Below, in pieces: positions 25,287 through 34,605 of a stretch of 64,000 nucleotides of DNA; within the stretch, counting starts at the first letter, position 1; each line of letters opens with the position of its first letter. The notes beneath the pieces are model-generated. The model saw only the letters and a list, made by a program, of their open reading frames with translations. It was not told where the DNA came from and ran no database searches. Made by a program: the position numbers and the translations under genes. The stretch comes from Bradyrhizobium sp. Ce-3 (GTDB lineage Bacteria; Pseudomonadota; Alphaproteobacteria; Rhizobiales; Xanthobacteraceae). The stretch spans positions 356,064 to 420,063 of the forward strand of contig NZ_BQUV01000009.1 in assembly GCF_022835695.1 (NCBI RefSeq). The letters are read 5' to 3'.

Positions 25287-27377
25287 ATGTTCCGTATTGC
25301 GGTAAAGCAACCGCTGATCCGGACCTCATCGATGCGCATCGGCATCCGCAGTGCCATCTCCGCCCTCGTCCTGACCTCGATCGTGGTCAGCGCCGTCGGC
25401 GTGCATCTCTTGTGGTGGCGCACCGCACAACGGGTGAGCCAGACGCTGGCCGACACCATCAACGACCAGATCGTCTCCGCGGTCGGCGACGAGCTGCAGT
25501 CGATCACGACCGAAGCGCGCTCGTCGATGACGGCGGTGCGGACGCTGTTGACCGAGAAGGTGCTGGACGCCCGCGACGCGCGCAAGCGGCAGTTCGTGTT
25601 CCTGTCGCAGCTGCAATCGCAACCGACCATTTCGTGGGTCGCATTCGGCTGGCCGGACGGCGGGTTTTTTGGTGCCCACAAGCTTGGCGACGCCAGTGTC
25701 GAGATGCTGACCATCTCGCCCGATCGCAAGCTGCGGGCCGACCAATACGACTATGCCGGCATCGACATCAAGCCGAAGGGCAGCACCGTCGAGGATGCCA
25801 AATACCTGGTGACGGAGCAGCGCTGGTTTCGCGATGCGATCGCAGCCCGCGACCAGCAATGGTCGACGCTGACGACGCTGCCCCGCGGCGAGCGGTTGGC
25901 CGCGATGCTGGCGGTGCCGATCGACGTCGACGGCGAGCGCACCGGCGTGCTCGCCATCATCATCGAACTGACCCGGGTGTCGAACTTTCTGTCGCAGCTC
26001 ACGGTCGGCAAGTCCGCGGGCGCCTTCCTGCTCGACCGCGACGGCGGCGTGATTGCGTCTCCGGATCAGGACGCCGACGAACTGAATGCGCTGAAGACCG
26101 ACCACCCGCTGCTGTCGGTTGCGGTCGCCGCGATCAGGCAGGCCGGCAAGGCCTACGATCCCGGCGAGGGCGAGGCGTTCCGCTCCCAGGTGACGCGGGA
26201 CGGGCAGGCCTATCAGGCGGTGCTGACGCCGATCTCGTTCCCGGGTTGGTCGCTGGTGACGGTGGTGCCGGAATCCGAATTCCTCGGCCCGGTGCGAATG
26301 ACGATCCGTAACCTCTTGATCGGGCTCGCGGCGCTGATCGCGGCCGCCGGACTGTTGTCGGCCTGGCTGGCGCAGCGCCTGATCGCGGGGCCCCTGATCA
26401 AGGTGGTCGGCGAGATCAGGCATGTCGAGCGCTTCGACCTCGACAAGGTCGAGCGGCATCCGTCGCGCCTTGCCGAGATCGAGAACCTGTCGGGTGCGAT
26501 CGGCGACATGGCGCAGGGGCTCGCCGCGTTCCGCAAATACATTCCCGCCGACCTGGTGCGGCGGCTGGTCAGCGACGGCAATGGCGCGCGGCTCGGCGGC
26601 GCCGTGCGGCCGATGAGCGTGATGTTCATCGACCTTGCCGGCTTTACCGGTATGTCGGAACGGCTCGGCGACCGCATCATCCCTTTGCTGTCGCACTATT
26701 TCGACGTCGTCTCCGCAGCGATCCAGCACGAGAACGGCACCATCGACAAGTTCATCGGCGACGCGGTCATGGCGTTCTGGGGCGCGCCAGCGGCCAATCC
26801 GGACCATGCCGCGGATTGCTGCCGGGCGGCGCTCGCCTGCCAGCGCGCGGTCGAAGAGGCCGGCCTCGCCGACGACAAGGGAGAGGCGGTCAGGATCCGC
26901 ATCGGCATCAATTCCGGTGAGATGCTGGTCGGCAATATCGGCTCCGAGGTGCGGCTCAACTACACCGTGATCGGCGACGCCGTGAACATTGGGAGCCGTC
27001 TCGAAGGCACCAACAAGGTCTATGGATCGACCATCATCATCGGTCCGGAGACGCGGCGTCTGGCCGGTGACCGCATCGTCGTCCGCGAACTCGACCGGCT
27101 GGCCGTCTATGGTCGCGCCGGCGGGCTCGAGATCTACGAGTTGATCGCAATGGCCGACGAGGGCGAGATCGCGCGCGACTGGATCGCGTTTTACGAGGCC
27201 GGATTGTCGGCCTGGCGCGCCGGCGATTTCACCGCCGCGATCGCGGCCTTCGAGCGGTCCGTGCAACTCCGCGGCACAGATGCGGCCTCGACGCAGATGA
27301 TCGCGCGATGCCGGCATCAACTCGCGAACCCCAGCGATGAGGATTGGGACGGCACCACGGTGGCGCGGTCGAAATAG
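25287..27377 (+). CDS. Membrane-bound adenylate cyclase with a Cache-like sensor
   Basis: From ATG 25287 the protein has 696 residues (ATG 25332 is possible too). A first membrane segment (residues about 20-45), a periplasmic Cache-type sensor to about 340, a second membrane segment (MTIRNLLIGLAALIAAAGLL), a linker and a class III cyclase domain follow. The cyclase has both metal-binding Asp (MFIDLAGFTG and IDKFIGDAVM), the Lys and Asp for adenine, and the Asn-Arg pair (VIGDAVNIGSRLEG), so it should make cAMP. A short TPR-like end follows. The periplasmic ligand is unknown. Confidence 0.87.
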   Translation: MFRIAVKQPLIRTSSMRIGIRSAISALVLTSIVVSAVGVHLLWWRTAQRVSQTLADTINDQIVSAVGDELQSITTEARSSMTAVRTLLTEKVLDARDARKRQFVFLSQLQSQPTISWVAFGWPDGGFFGAHKLGDASVEMLTISPDRKLRADQYDYAGIDIKPKGSTVEDAKYLVTEQRWFRDAIAARDQQWSTLTTLPRGERLAAMLAVPIDVDGERTGVLAIIIELTRVSNFLSQLTVGKSAGAFLLDRDGGVIASPDQDADELNALKTDHPLLSVAVAAIRQAGKAYDPGEGEAFRSQVTRDGQAYQAVLTPISFPGWSLVTVVPESEFLGPVRMTIRNLLIGLAALIAAAGLLSAWLAQRLIAGPLIKVVGEIRHVERFDLDKVERHPSRLAEIENLSGAIGDMAQGLAAFRKYIPADLVRRLVSDGNGARLGGAVRPMSVMFIDLAGFTGMSERLGDRIIPLLSHYFDVVSAAIQHENGTIDKFIGDAVMAFWGAPAANPDHAADCCRAALACQRAVEEAGLADDKGEAVRIRIGINSGEMLVGNIGSEVRLNYTVIGDAVNIGSRLEGTNKVYGSTIIIGPETRRLAGDRIVVRELDRLAVYGRAGGLEIYELIAMADEGEIARDWIAFYEAGLSAWRAGDFTAAIAAFERSVQLRGTDAASTQMIARCRHQLANPSDEDWDGTTVARSK

Positions 27378-27471
27378 CGGGTTTGCGCAGCGGCGCGTGC
27401 AAGCCGCCGTGAGGTTGCGGCAACACCGCGAGCTTGGCTGTTTGACAGCTTGAATCGAGGGGCATCGTCAC

Positions 27472-27518
27472 CGTCGTCCCGGCCTAGTGCGCAATTGCGC
27501 ACGGGGGCCGGGACGACG
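27472..27518. terminator. Large stem-loop between converging genes
   Basis: Outer arms CGTCGTCCCGGCC (27472-27484) and GGCCGGGACGACG (27506-27518) are exact inverse complements. They enclose a perfect 14-bp palindrome TGCGCAATTGCGCA (27488-27501). It separates the cyclase gene (ends 27377) from the FadR-type gene (ends 27542) and probably ends transcription both ways; similar elements recur in related genomes, from memory. Confidence 0.6.
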
Positions 27519-27541
27519 ATGGGGAGAGAGGTGCGGGCTCA

Positions 27542-28288
27542 TCACCGCTTGCGCGTGCTTCTGCCCGCCGGCGTCTCGAACTCGCGGCCGCGAATCCGCA
27601 CCAGATCGTCGGCGGAATGCGCCAATAGCACCACCGTGGCGGCGCGCGCGGCCTCGGCATCGCCGGCCACGATCGCATCCAGCACCGCGCGGTGCTCGAT
27701 CAGCGCCCGCGGACGGTGCGAGCCGGGGGCGGCGATCGTAAAGCTCTGGCGCAGCGTGATCTCGAACATCTGGGCGATCGGCCAAAAGAACTCGTTGCGG
27801 GTCGCAAAATAGATCGCCTGGTGGAATTTGATGTCGGCGGTGATGAAGTCCTCGTTGGTCCTGGCCGCATCCATGCCGTCGCAGCCGGCGCGGATGCGGG
27901 CGATGTCGTCCTCGAGGGCATGGATTGCCGCCAACGCGGCCGCAGCGGGTTCGACCGCGGAGCGCAGCTGGAACAGCTTGGCCAGATAGCGATCGATCTC
28001 CGCGGTCTCGAGATGCCAGCGCAGCACGTCGGGATCGAGCTGATTCCACTGCTCGGGCGGCCGCACCCGCGTGCCGCTCTTCGGCCGCGACTCGATCAGG
28101 CCCTTGCCGGTCAGGGTGCGGATCGCCTCGCGCACCACGGTGCGGCTGACATCCATCATCTCGCAGATCTGCATTTCCGGGGGCAGCGTCTCGCCGACGC
28201 CGATCTCGCCGCGCACGATGCTGCCGCCGACCCGATCGGTGACCTGGCTGTGCACACTCCGGCGCAACGCGTTGGATGTCTGGAACAT
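27542..28288 (-). CDS. FadR/GntR-family transcriptional regulator (FCD domain)
   Basis: The 248-residue protein has an N-terminal winged helix-turn-helix (TLPPEMQICEMMDVSRTVVR) and a C-terminal FCD helical domain with the metal/ligand-type residues (ADIKFHQAIYFATRN and EHRAVLDAI). I chose ATG 28288, since the earlier ATG at 28354 would place the 23-bp palindrome over the start codon. It faces the TRAP operon and probably represses it until a carboxylate ligand binds. The ligand is likely the transported hydroxy or keto acid, which is inferred. Confidence 0.87.
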   Translation of the reverse strand: MFQTSNALRRSVHSQVTDRVGGSIVRGEIGVGETLPPEMQICEMMDVSRTVVREAIRTLTGKGLIESRPKSGTRVRPPEQWNQLDPDVLRWHLETAEIDRYLAKLFQLRSAVEPAAAALAAIHALEDDIARIRAGCDGMDAARTNEDFITADIKFHQAIYFATRNEFFWPIAQMFEITLRQSFTIAAPGSHRPRALIEHRAVLDAIVAGDAEAARAATVVLLAHSADDLVRIRGREFETPAGRSTRKR

Positions 28289-28345
28289 CGGAAGCCTCGC
28301 TGCGGTTGGTGCCCGCGCCGCCGCGCTCTTGCACAACCGTTTCCA

Positions 28346-28368
28346 TTTTGTCATACATTATGACAAAA
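28346..28368. promoter_or_regulatory. Perfect 23-bp palindrome, candidate FadR-type operator
   Basis: TTTTGTCATA and TATGACAAAA (exact inverse complements) are separated by CAT. It lies in the gap between the regulator (start 28288) and the TRAP operon (start 28457). The TTGTCATA...TATGACAA form is like FCD-family operators. It should control both directions. Confidence 0.7.
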
Positions 28369-28456
28369 GCGCTGCCAAGCTCACGCCAAGAGGGCAGGCG
28401 GCCAAGAGCGGCCAACAGAAGACAAAAGCGATCCGTTCCTGGGGAGGAGCACCATC

Positions 28457-29488
28457 ATGACGTCGAACCGCGTGAGCCGCCGCATCGTGCTGCAGTCGTC
28501 GGTCACCGCTGCCGCATGGCTTGCCGCCGCGCCCGCCATCATCGGCCGCGCCGAGGCCGCGACCATGAAGATGCGCTGCTCGTCGTCTCTCCCCAACGAT
28601 CCCAAATACGCCAACGGCCGCGTCTACTACGACAATCTGGTCAAGAGCCTGAAGGCGAACGGGCTCGGCGAGCAGGTCGAGGTCACCTTCTTTCCCGACA
28701 ACCAGCTCGGCCAGGAGATCGACGTCATCAACTCGGTGAAACTCGGGGTGATCGACCTGATGGTCTCGGGCTCGTCGATCTCGGCGAATCTGGTGCCGCT
28801 GGTCGGCACCTTCGACCTCGGTTATCTCTTCACCAGCTACCAGCAGCAGACCAAGGCGTTCGATGCCGGCGCGGCGAAGCCGATCGAGGATGCGCTGCTC
28901 AAGGGCGGCAATATCCGCATCATCGCCTGGGCCTATAATTTCGGCGCACGCAGCGTGTTGTCGAAGAAGCCGGTGAAGACGCCGGAAGATCTCGCCGGGT
29001 TGAAGATTCGCACGCTGCCCAACCCGATCATCACCGAATGCCTGCGGCTGATGGGCGCGGCGGCGACGCCGCTGGCGTTCGGCGAGATCTATACGGCTCT
29101 GCAGGCCGGCGTGCTCGACGGCCTCGAGCACGATCCGCCGACCATCCTGGCCAGCAAGTTCTACGAGACGTCGAAGAACTACGCGCTGACCCAGCACATC
29201 TTCTCGCCGCTCGCGGTCTATTTCAGCGACACCACCTTCAACCGCATGGCGCCCAAGCTGCGCGAAGGCTTCCTCGACGCCGCGAACAAGGCTGCGGCCG
29301 AGACTCGCACCCACGGCCTCGCGGTCGAGAAGGAGGCGCTGGCGTCGCTGGCGGAGAAGGGCGTCACGGTGGTCGAATGCGACAAGGAGGCGTTCCGCAA
29401 GCGCGTGCTGCCGCAGACCGATAATTTCATCAAGGCGCGGCCGGAGGCGAAGGCCGTGGTCGATCTGATCCGCGCCACCCAGGCCTGA
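28457..29488 (+). CDS. TRAP transporter substrate-binding protein (DctP family)
   Basis: The 343-residue protein has a twin-arginine-type leader (SRRIVLQSSVTAAAW...GRAEAA). The DctP fold follows, with the conserved Arg region SVLSKKPVKTPEDLAGLKIRTLPN (Arg that salt-bridges the ligand carboxylate) and FGEIYTALQAGVLDG. It captures an organic acid in the periplasm and hands it to the DctQM permease, whose gene starts 7 bp downstream. The ligand is unknown, probably a C4 or hydroxy acid given the dehydrogenase in the operon. Confidence 0.9.
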   Translation: MTSNRVSRRIVLQSSVTAAAWLAAAPAIIGRAEAATMKMRCSSSLPNDPKYANGRVYYDNLVKSLKANGLGEQVEVTFFPDNQLGQEIDVINSVKLGVIDLMVSGSSISANLVPLVGTFDLGYLFTSYQQQTKAFDAGAAKPIEDALLKGGNIRIIAWAYNFGARSVLSKKPVKTPEDLAGLKIRTLPNPIITECLRLMGAAATPLAFGEIYTALQAGVLDGLEHDPPTILASKFYETSKNYALTQHIFSPLAVYFSDTTFNRMAPKLREGFLDAANKAAAETRTHGLAVEKEALASLAEKGVTVVECDKEAFRKRVLPQTDNFIKARPEAKAVVDLIRATQA

Positions 29489-29495
29489 GGTCGGC

Positions 29496-31352
29496 ATGTC
29501 AGTCGCCGCAGTCGCGACGAGAAGCAGCACTGATCGGATCACGGCGCCGCTGCTCGCGCTCAGTGATGCGATCGCCGCGATCCTGCTCGCCGCCGATCTC
29601 GTGGTGGTCTGCGTCTCGGTGCTGGCCCGCTTCCTGTTCAATGCGCCGGTCGAGTGGTCCGACGACGTCGCCCGCGGCCTGATGGTCGGCTCCAGTTTCT
29701 TCGGTGCGGCGAGCGCGCTGGCGCGCAGCGAGAATCTCGGCGTCGCCTTCTTCGTCGACATGCTGCCGCCGGGCGTGCGTCGCATCGTCGACGCGGTCGG
29801 CGCGCTGCTCGTCACCATCATCGCCGCTTACGTCGCGTTCAACGCCGTCAAGATGGGCTGGCTCACCACCGGCCAGACCTCCGGTTCCGGCCTGCCGCTG
29901 GAGTGGACGTTCTATCCGATGGGAGTCGGCGCGGCCTTCATGACGGTGTTTGCGTTCGAGACGTTCTGTGGCCGGCCGCTGCGCGACATGGTGGCAGGGA
30001 TCGTAGCGACCGCCGTCATCGTCGGCCTTTATCTCGCCTGGGATGCGCTCGCACCATCGTACGTGCCGTCCTCGCAGACGTTCATGCTGATCGGCTTCTT
30101 CCTCACGCTGTTCGGCGGACTGCCGATCGGCTTCGCGCTGGCGCTGGCGGCGCTGATCTTCATCTGGGTCGAGGGCACGCTGCCCGGCGTGATCTTCGCC
30201 CAGCAGATGGCGCGCGGCATCGACAATTTCGTGCTGCTGGCGATCCCGTTCTTCATCCTGGTCGGCTATCTGATGGAAGCCAACGGCATGTCGGTCCGCT
30301 TGATCGAGCTGCTGCAGCGCGCGGTCGGGCGGATGCGCGGCGGGCTCAACGTCGTGATGGTGATGTCGATGGTGTTGTTCTCGGGCATCTCAGGCTCGAA
30401 GATGGCCGACGTTGCCGCCGTCGGTTCGGTGCTGATCCCGGCGGCGCGCCGCTCGCGGCAGAACCCGGGCGGGGCAGTGGCGCTGCTTGCCGCTTCCGCC
30501 GTGATGGCGGAGACCATTCCGCCCTGCATCAACCTGATCATCCTCGGCTTCGTCGCCAATCTCTCGATCGGCGGGCTGTTCGTCGCCGGCATGCTGCCGG
30601 CCGCACTGATGGCGCTGGCGCTGATCGCGGTGTCGATCATCTTCGGCAGGCGTCCCGCCGCGAACGTGGAAGCCGAGCCGCGCGCCGCGGTATCGGGCTT
30701 GTGGACCGGCGCGATCGCCTCGTTCGGGCTGATCTTCATGATCTTCTTCGGCTTCAAGAGCGGCTTCGCCACCGCGACCGAGATCTCGGCCTTCGCCGCG
30801 GTGTACGCGATTGCCGTCGGCAGCCTGCTGTTCCGCGAACTCGGCGCGAGGAGCCTCGCACATTGCTTCGTGCAATCGGCCGTTCGCTCGGGGCTGGTGC
30901 TGTTCATCGTCGCCGCGGCGCAGTCGCTCGCCTTCATCCTGACCTTGCAGCAGGTGCCGCATGCGGTCGGCGAACTCATGCTGGCGATCTCGGGCAGCCA
31001 TGGCGTCTGGCTGTTCATGCTGCTGTCGATCCTGGTGCTGGTGGTGATGGGCTCGGTGCTGGAAGGCGCCGCGGCGCTGATCATCTTCGGCCCGCTGCTG
31101 CTGCCGGTGGCCGTCAAGCTCGGCATCGATCCCCTGCATTTCGGCGTCGTGCTTGTGATCGCGATGGGGCTCGGGCTGTTTGCGCCGCCACTTGGTCTTG
31201 GCCTCTACGGCGCCTGCCTGATCGGCAATGTGCCGATCGAGCAGACCATCAAGCCGATAGCAGGCTATCTCGGCCTGCTGTTGCTGTGTCTGCTGGTGAT
31301 CGCCTTCGTGCCCGCCATCAGCACGGCCTTGCCGCATGCGCTCGGTTATTAG
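29496..31352 (+). CDS. Fused TRAP transporter permease (DctQ-DctM)
   Basis: The 618-residue protein joins a small DctQ-like part (residues about 1-175, four membrane segments, FNAPVEWSDDVARGLMV) to a 12-helix DctM part (about 185-618; FGGLPIGFALALAALIF, GISGSKMADVAAVGSVLIPAA, MAETIPPCINLIILG). The fusion is common in alphaproteobacterial TRAP systems. It moves the solute with a sodium or proton gradient. The gene starts 7 bp after the binding protein and ends 12 bp before the dehydrogenase, all in one operon. Confidence 0.9.
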   Translation: MSVAAVATRSSTDRITAPLLALSDAIAAILLAADLVVVCVSVLARFLFNAPVEWSDDVARGLMVGSSFFGAASALARSENLGVAFFVDMLPPGVRRIVDAVGALLVTIIAAYVAFNAVKMGWLTTGQTSGSGLPLEWTFYPMGVGAAFMTVFAFETFCGRPLRDMVAGIVATAVIVGLYLAWDALAPSYVPSSQTFMLIGFFLTLFGGLPIGFALALAALIFIWVEGTLPGVIFAQQMARGIDNFVLLAIPFFILVGYLMEANGMSVRLIELLQRAVGRMRGGLNVVMVMSMVLFSGISGSKMADVAAVGSVLIPAARRSRQNPGGAVALLAASAVMAETIPPCINLIILGFVANLSIGGLFVAGMLPAALMALALIAVSIIFGRRPAANVEAEPRAAVSGLWTGAIASFGLIFMIFFGFKSGFATATEISAFAAVYAIAVGSLLFRELGARSLAHCFVQSAVRSGLVLFIVAAAQSLAFILTLQQVPHAVGELMLAISGSHGVWLFMLLSILVLVVMGSVLEGAAALIIFGPLLLPVAVKLGIDPLHFGVVLVIAMGLGLFAPPLGLGLYGACLIGNVPIEQTIKPIAGYLGLLLLCLLVIAFVPAISTALPHALGY

Positions 31353-31364
31353 GGGAACAGACGC

Positions 31365-32348
31365 GTGAAGGTGCTGCTCGCCCATACTCCGCAGATGCGC
31401 CGCGACTATTACGGCGAGCGCAGCCTGAACGGCCTGCGCGCGGTCGCCGACGTCCGGCTGCACGAGGGTGACGAAGCGCTCGATGCGGCGGCGCTGGTCG
31501 CGGCTGCGGCGGATGTCGACATCATCGTCGCCGACCGCATGACGCAAGGGTCCGGCGAAATCTTTCCGCGTCTGCCGAAACTGCGCGCCTTCGTGCGCTG
31601 CGCGGTCGATATCCGCAATATCGACGTGGCTGCGGCGACCGCCGCCGGCGTGCTGGTGACGCAGGCGAGCGCCGGCTTCGTCCAGTCGGTCGCCGAGCTC
31701 GCGCTCGGCTTCATGGTCGATTTGTCGCGCGGCGTCTCGCGGGCGACCGCGGACTACCACGCGGGCAGGGCGCCCGAGGCGGTGATGGGCCGCCAGCTGG
31801 CGGGCAGCACGATCGGCATCATCGGCTATGGCAGCATCGGGCGCTATCTGGCCGGGATCGCCAAGGCGCTCGGCATGACCGTGCTGGTCGCTGATCCCTT
31901 CGTGACTATTGAAGATGCGGCCATCGCGCAGCTGTCGCTCGACGATCTGCTGGCGCGCGCCGACTACATCGTCTGCCTGGCGATCGCCAAGGCGGAGACC
32001 GAGAACCTGATCGGCCAGGCCGCGTTGGCGCGAATGCAGCCGCACGCGTTCTTCATCAACCTGTCACGCGGCAACCTCGTCGACGAGGCGGCGCTGGCGG
32101 TTGCGCTGCGCGATGGCCGCATCGCCGGCGCTGCGTTGGATGTCGGCCGCGCGCCGGACCAGATGCCGACGCCGGAACTCGCAGAGCTCGGCAATGTGAT
32201 TGCAACGCCGCATGTCGGCGGCCTGACGCCGCAAGCCATCGAGCATCAATCGTCGGAGACCGTGCGCCAGGTTGCAAAGATCATCGCCGGAGAGATCCCC
32301 CTTGGCGCGGTTAATCCCGAGCACTGGACGCGGCGACCGCGGCCATGA
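31365..32348 (+). CDS. D-2-hydroxyacid dehydrogenase family protein
   Basis: The 327-residue protein has the NAD-binding motif GIIGYGSIGRYL (about residues 151-162), the catalytic Arg region FINLSRGNLVDEAAL and the His region ATPHVGGLT. The usual Glu of the DVFxxEP motif is not present: the segment reads AALDVGRAPDQMP, so the Arg-Glu-His triad seems incomplete. It could still reduce or oxidise a 2-hydroxy or keto acid with another acid residue, or have a different reaction. GTG start at 31365, 12 bp after the TRAP permease. It is central to the operon and likely acts on the imported acid. Confidence 0.82.
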   Translation: MKVLLAHTPQMRRDYYGERSLNGLRAVADVRLHEGDEALDAAALVAAAADVDIIVADRMTQGSGEIFPRLPKLRAFVRCAVDIRNIDVAAATAAGVLVTQASAGFVQSVAELALGFMVDLSRGVSRATADYHAGRAPEAVMGRQLAGSTIGIIGYGSIGRYLAGIAKALGMTVLVADPFVTIEDAAIAQLSLDDLLARADYIVCLAIAKAETENLIGQAALARMQPHAFFINLSRGNLVDEAALAVALRDGRIAGAALDVGRAPDQMPTPELAELGNVIATPHVGGLTPQAIEHQSSETVRQVAKIIAGEIPLGAVNPEHWTRRPRP

Positions 32349-32520
32349 AAGTTCGGCTGATCGCAATGTTGTCGGAAGGGCTGGACAAGACCTGCACATC
32401 CAGCTCAAACTTGAGCTTGTAAAACCGCGGCCAAGAACACCTGAGAGCGCGCGGACAATCAATCAACGGACGTCCCGCAATCAACGACGGGCGCCGAGAG
32501 GGAAACAGGGAGTGCATCAC

Positions 32521-33717
32521 ATGGCCATTTCACGCCGTGACGTTTTATTGGGCAGCGCCGGCGCACTCGGCGCAGCATCGTTCTCCTTCCCCGCTCCTGC
32601 GATCGCACAATCGGAACCGATCAAGATCGGTTGTCTCGCGGCGATCACCGGCCCGAGCTCGGCGCCGACCGTCGGCTTCAATCGCGGCGTCAACTTCGCG
32701 GTCGATGCCATCAACGGCGCCGGCGGGGTAAAAGGCCGCAAGATCGAGCTCGTGATGCGCGACACCCAGGGCGACCCGACCAAGGCGGTGAACGCGACGC
32801 AGGAATTGATCAGCCAGGCCAAGGTTCACGCGATCTGGGGCCCGCTGAATTCGGGTGAGGCGCTGGCGACGACGCCGATCATGGCGCGCGCCAAGATGCC
32901 TGACCTGCATCCTTGCGTGGTCGAGACCCTGATCGATCCGGTCAAGTTCCCCAACGCATTCCGCATCGCGCCGTCGAACAATCAATGGGACGACGCCGTG
33001 CGCAATTATTGCCTCAAGATCCTCAAGGTGAAGAAGGTCGCCGTGATCGGCGACACCACGGGCTATGGCGTCACCGCGGTCGGCGCCTCGGTCGCTGCGT
33101 TCAAGAAGGACGGCGCCGAAGTGGCCTATCAGGCCAACGTTGACGCCACGCAACCCGACATGACGCCGGACATGCTGCGCGCCAAGAACGCCGGCGCCGA
33201 GGCGATCGTGGTGTGGAGCGTCTCGACCGGCATGGAGGCGCGGATGTTCAACACCCGCGCCGCGATGAACTGGGACGTTCCCTTCGTCGGTCACCCCTCG
33301 ATGGCGTCGGGCGAGCTTGCGAGCCTGGTCGCAAAACCGGAGAATTGGAAGAAGGTCTATGCGATCGGCTACAAGAGCTGCAGCTATGACAGCGCCGGCA
33401 AGCTGCCGCCGAAGAGCGAGGATCTGGTCGCGCGGCTGACCAAGGCCAATATCGCGCTGAACGATACGCTGCTGTGGTGGGTCGCGGGCGGCATTGACTG
33501 CATCGAGCTGATCGCCAAGGCCGTCGCGGAGAGCGGCTCGACCGACAGCGCGGGCATCATCAAATACTGGAATTCGCTGTCGACCTATCCCGGCTATTTC
33601 GGCAATTACCGCTTCTCGCCGACCGAGCATAACGGCTATCTGACCGAAGAGATCGTGATGTCGGAATCCTCCACCGCCAGGAACGGCACCTTCGCGCTGG
33701 CGCCGGGGTATACGTAA
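32521..33717 (+). CDS. ABC transporter substrate-binding protein (branched-chain amino-acid type)
   Basis: The 398-residue LivK-like protein has a twin-arginine-type leader (ISRRDVLLGSAGALGAAS...AIAQ) and a Periplas_BP_6 fold (KIGCLAAITGPSSAPTVGFNRG, INGAGGVKGRKIELVMRD). It starts at ATG 32521 with GGGAG before it. This family binds branched-chain amino acids, amides or aromatic acids; the ligand here is not clear. It lies 172 bp downstream of the dehydrogenase and heads four ABC transporter genes on the same strand. Confidence 0.9.
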   Translation: MAISRRDVLLGSAGALGAASFSFPAPAIAQSEPIKIGCLAAITGPSSAPTVGFNRGVNFAVDAINGAGGVKGRKIELVMRDTQGDPTKAVNATQELISQAKVHAIWGPLNSGEALATTPIMARAKMPDLHPCVVETLIDPVKFPNAFRIAPSNNQWDDAVRNYCLKILKVKKVAVIGDTTGYGVTAVGASVAAFKKDGAEVAYQANVDATQPDMTPDMLRAKNAGAEAIVVWSVSTGMEARMFNTRAAMNWDVPFVGHPSMASGELASLVAKPENWKKVYAIGYKSCSYDSAGKLPPKSEDLVARLTKANIALNDTLLWWVAGGIDCIELIAKAVAESGSTDSAGIIKYWNSLSTYPGYFGNYRFSPTEHNGYLTEEIVMSESSTARNGTFALAPGYT

Positions 33718-33735
33718 GCGGCAAGGGCACAGCCG

Positions 33736-34605
33736 ATGCTGGCCTCGATGCTCACCTCGATCCTTGCATCCGGTCTCGCGGCGGGCGCGATCTACGCGCT
33801 GGTCGGCGTCACCTACAACACGATGTTCTCGACCTCGCGGGTGATGAGCTTCACCGCCGGCCAGCTTGCGATGCTGGGCGGCGTGTTCGGCTCGATGTTC
33901 ACGCTGAAGCTCGGCCTGCCGATCGTGGTCGGCTTCGTGCTGACGCTCGCATGCTGCGCGGTGATCGGGATCATCACCGAATTCGTCGCGGTGCGGCCGG
34001 TGCTCAAGAGCCTCGACCAGCATCTCTACGTGCTTTCGACCTTGGCGGTCGCGCTGATGATCCAGCAGGTCACCGCGATCAAATGGGGTACCGAGCCGCA
34101 GCCGTTCCCGCGCATCGCAGGCTTCGGCGAGGGCGTGCTGGATGAAAAGTTCTGGCTGCCGGTCGTTGCCTGCGCCGTCACCATCATCGGTCTCGAATAT
34201 CTCTACCGCCGCACCCTGGTCGGCCGCGCGTTCCTGGCGATCGCGGAGGACAATTTCGCGGCGCGCGCCCTCGGCCTGCCCGAGCGCAATCTGCGCGTCG
34301 CAAGCTACGCGCTCGCCGGCGTGGTCGGCGGCATCGCCGGATTCTCCGGCGGGCAATTGCTGCTGGCCTTCTTCGCCAACGGCGCGCTGCTGAATTTCTA
34401 CGGCTTCGTGCCGGTGGCGCTCGGCGGGCTCGGCAACAACAGGGGTGCGATCATCGGCGGTCTTGCGCTCGGCCTGTTCCAGCAGGCCGCGAACTTCCTG
34501 GTCGGCGGCATCTTCTCTTCGGTCGCGGTGTTCACGCTGTTCATCGTGGTGCTGCTCGCAGCTCCCCAGGGGCTGTTCGGCAGCTCGACCGCGCGGAGGG
34601 TGTGA
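33736..34605 (+). CDS. Branched-chain-type ABC permease, LivH family
   Basis: The 289-residue membrane protein has about eight helices, with the LivH N-terminus (SGLAAGAIYALVGVTYNTMFSTSRVMSF) and the permease loop ALGLPERNLRVASYALAGVVGG that contacts the ATPase. The stop at 34605 shares one base with the ATG of the next gene (TGATG), showing coupling. It pairs with the LivM part of the fused protein as the transmembrane channel. Confidence 0.9.
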   Translation: MLASMLTSILASGLAAGAIYALVGVTYNTMFSTSRVMSFTAGQLAMLGGVFGSMFTLKLGLPIVVGFVLTLACCAVIGIITEFVAVRPVLKSLDQHLYVLSTLAVALMIQQVTAIKWGTEPQPFPRIAGFGEGVLDEKFWLPVVACAVTIIGLEYLYRRTLVGRAFLAIAEDNFAARALGLPERNLRVASYALAGVVGGIAGFSGGQLLLAFFANGALLNFYGFVPVALGGLGNNRGAIIGGLALGLFQQAANFLVGGIFSSVAVFTLFIVVLLAAPQGLFGSSTARRV

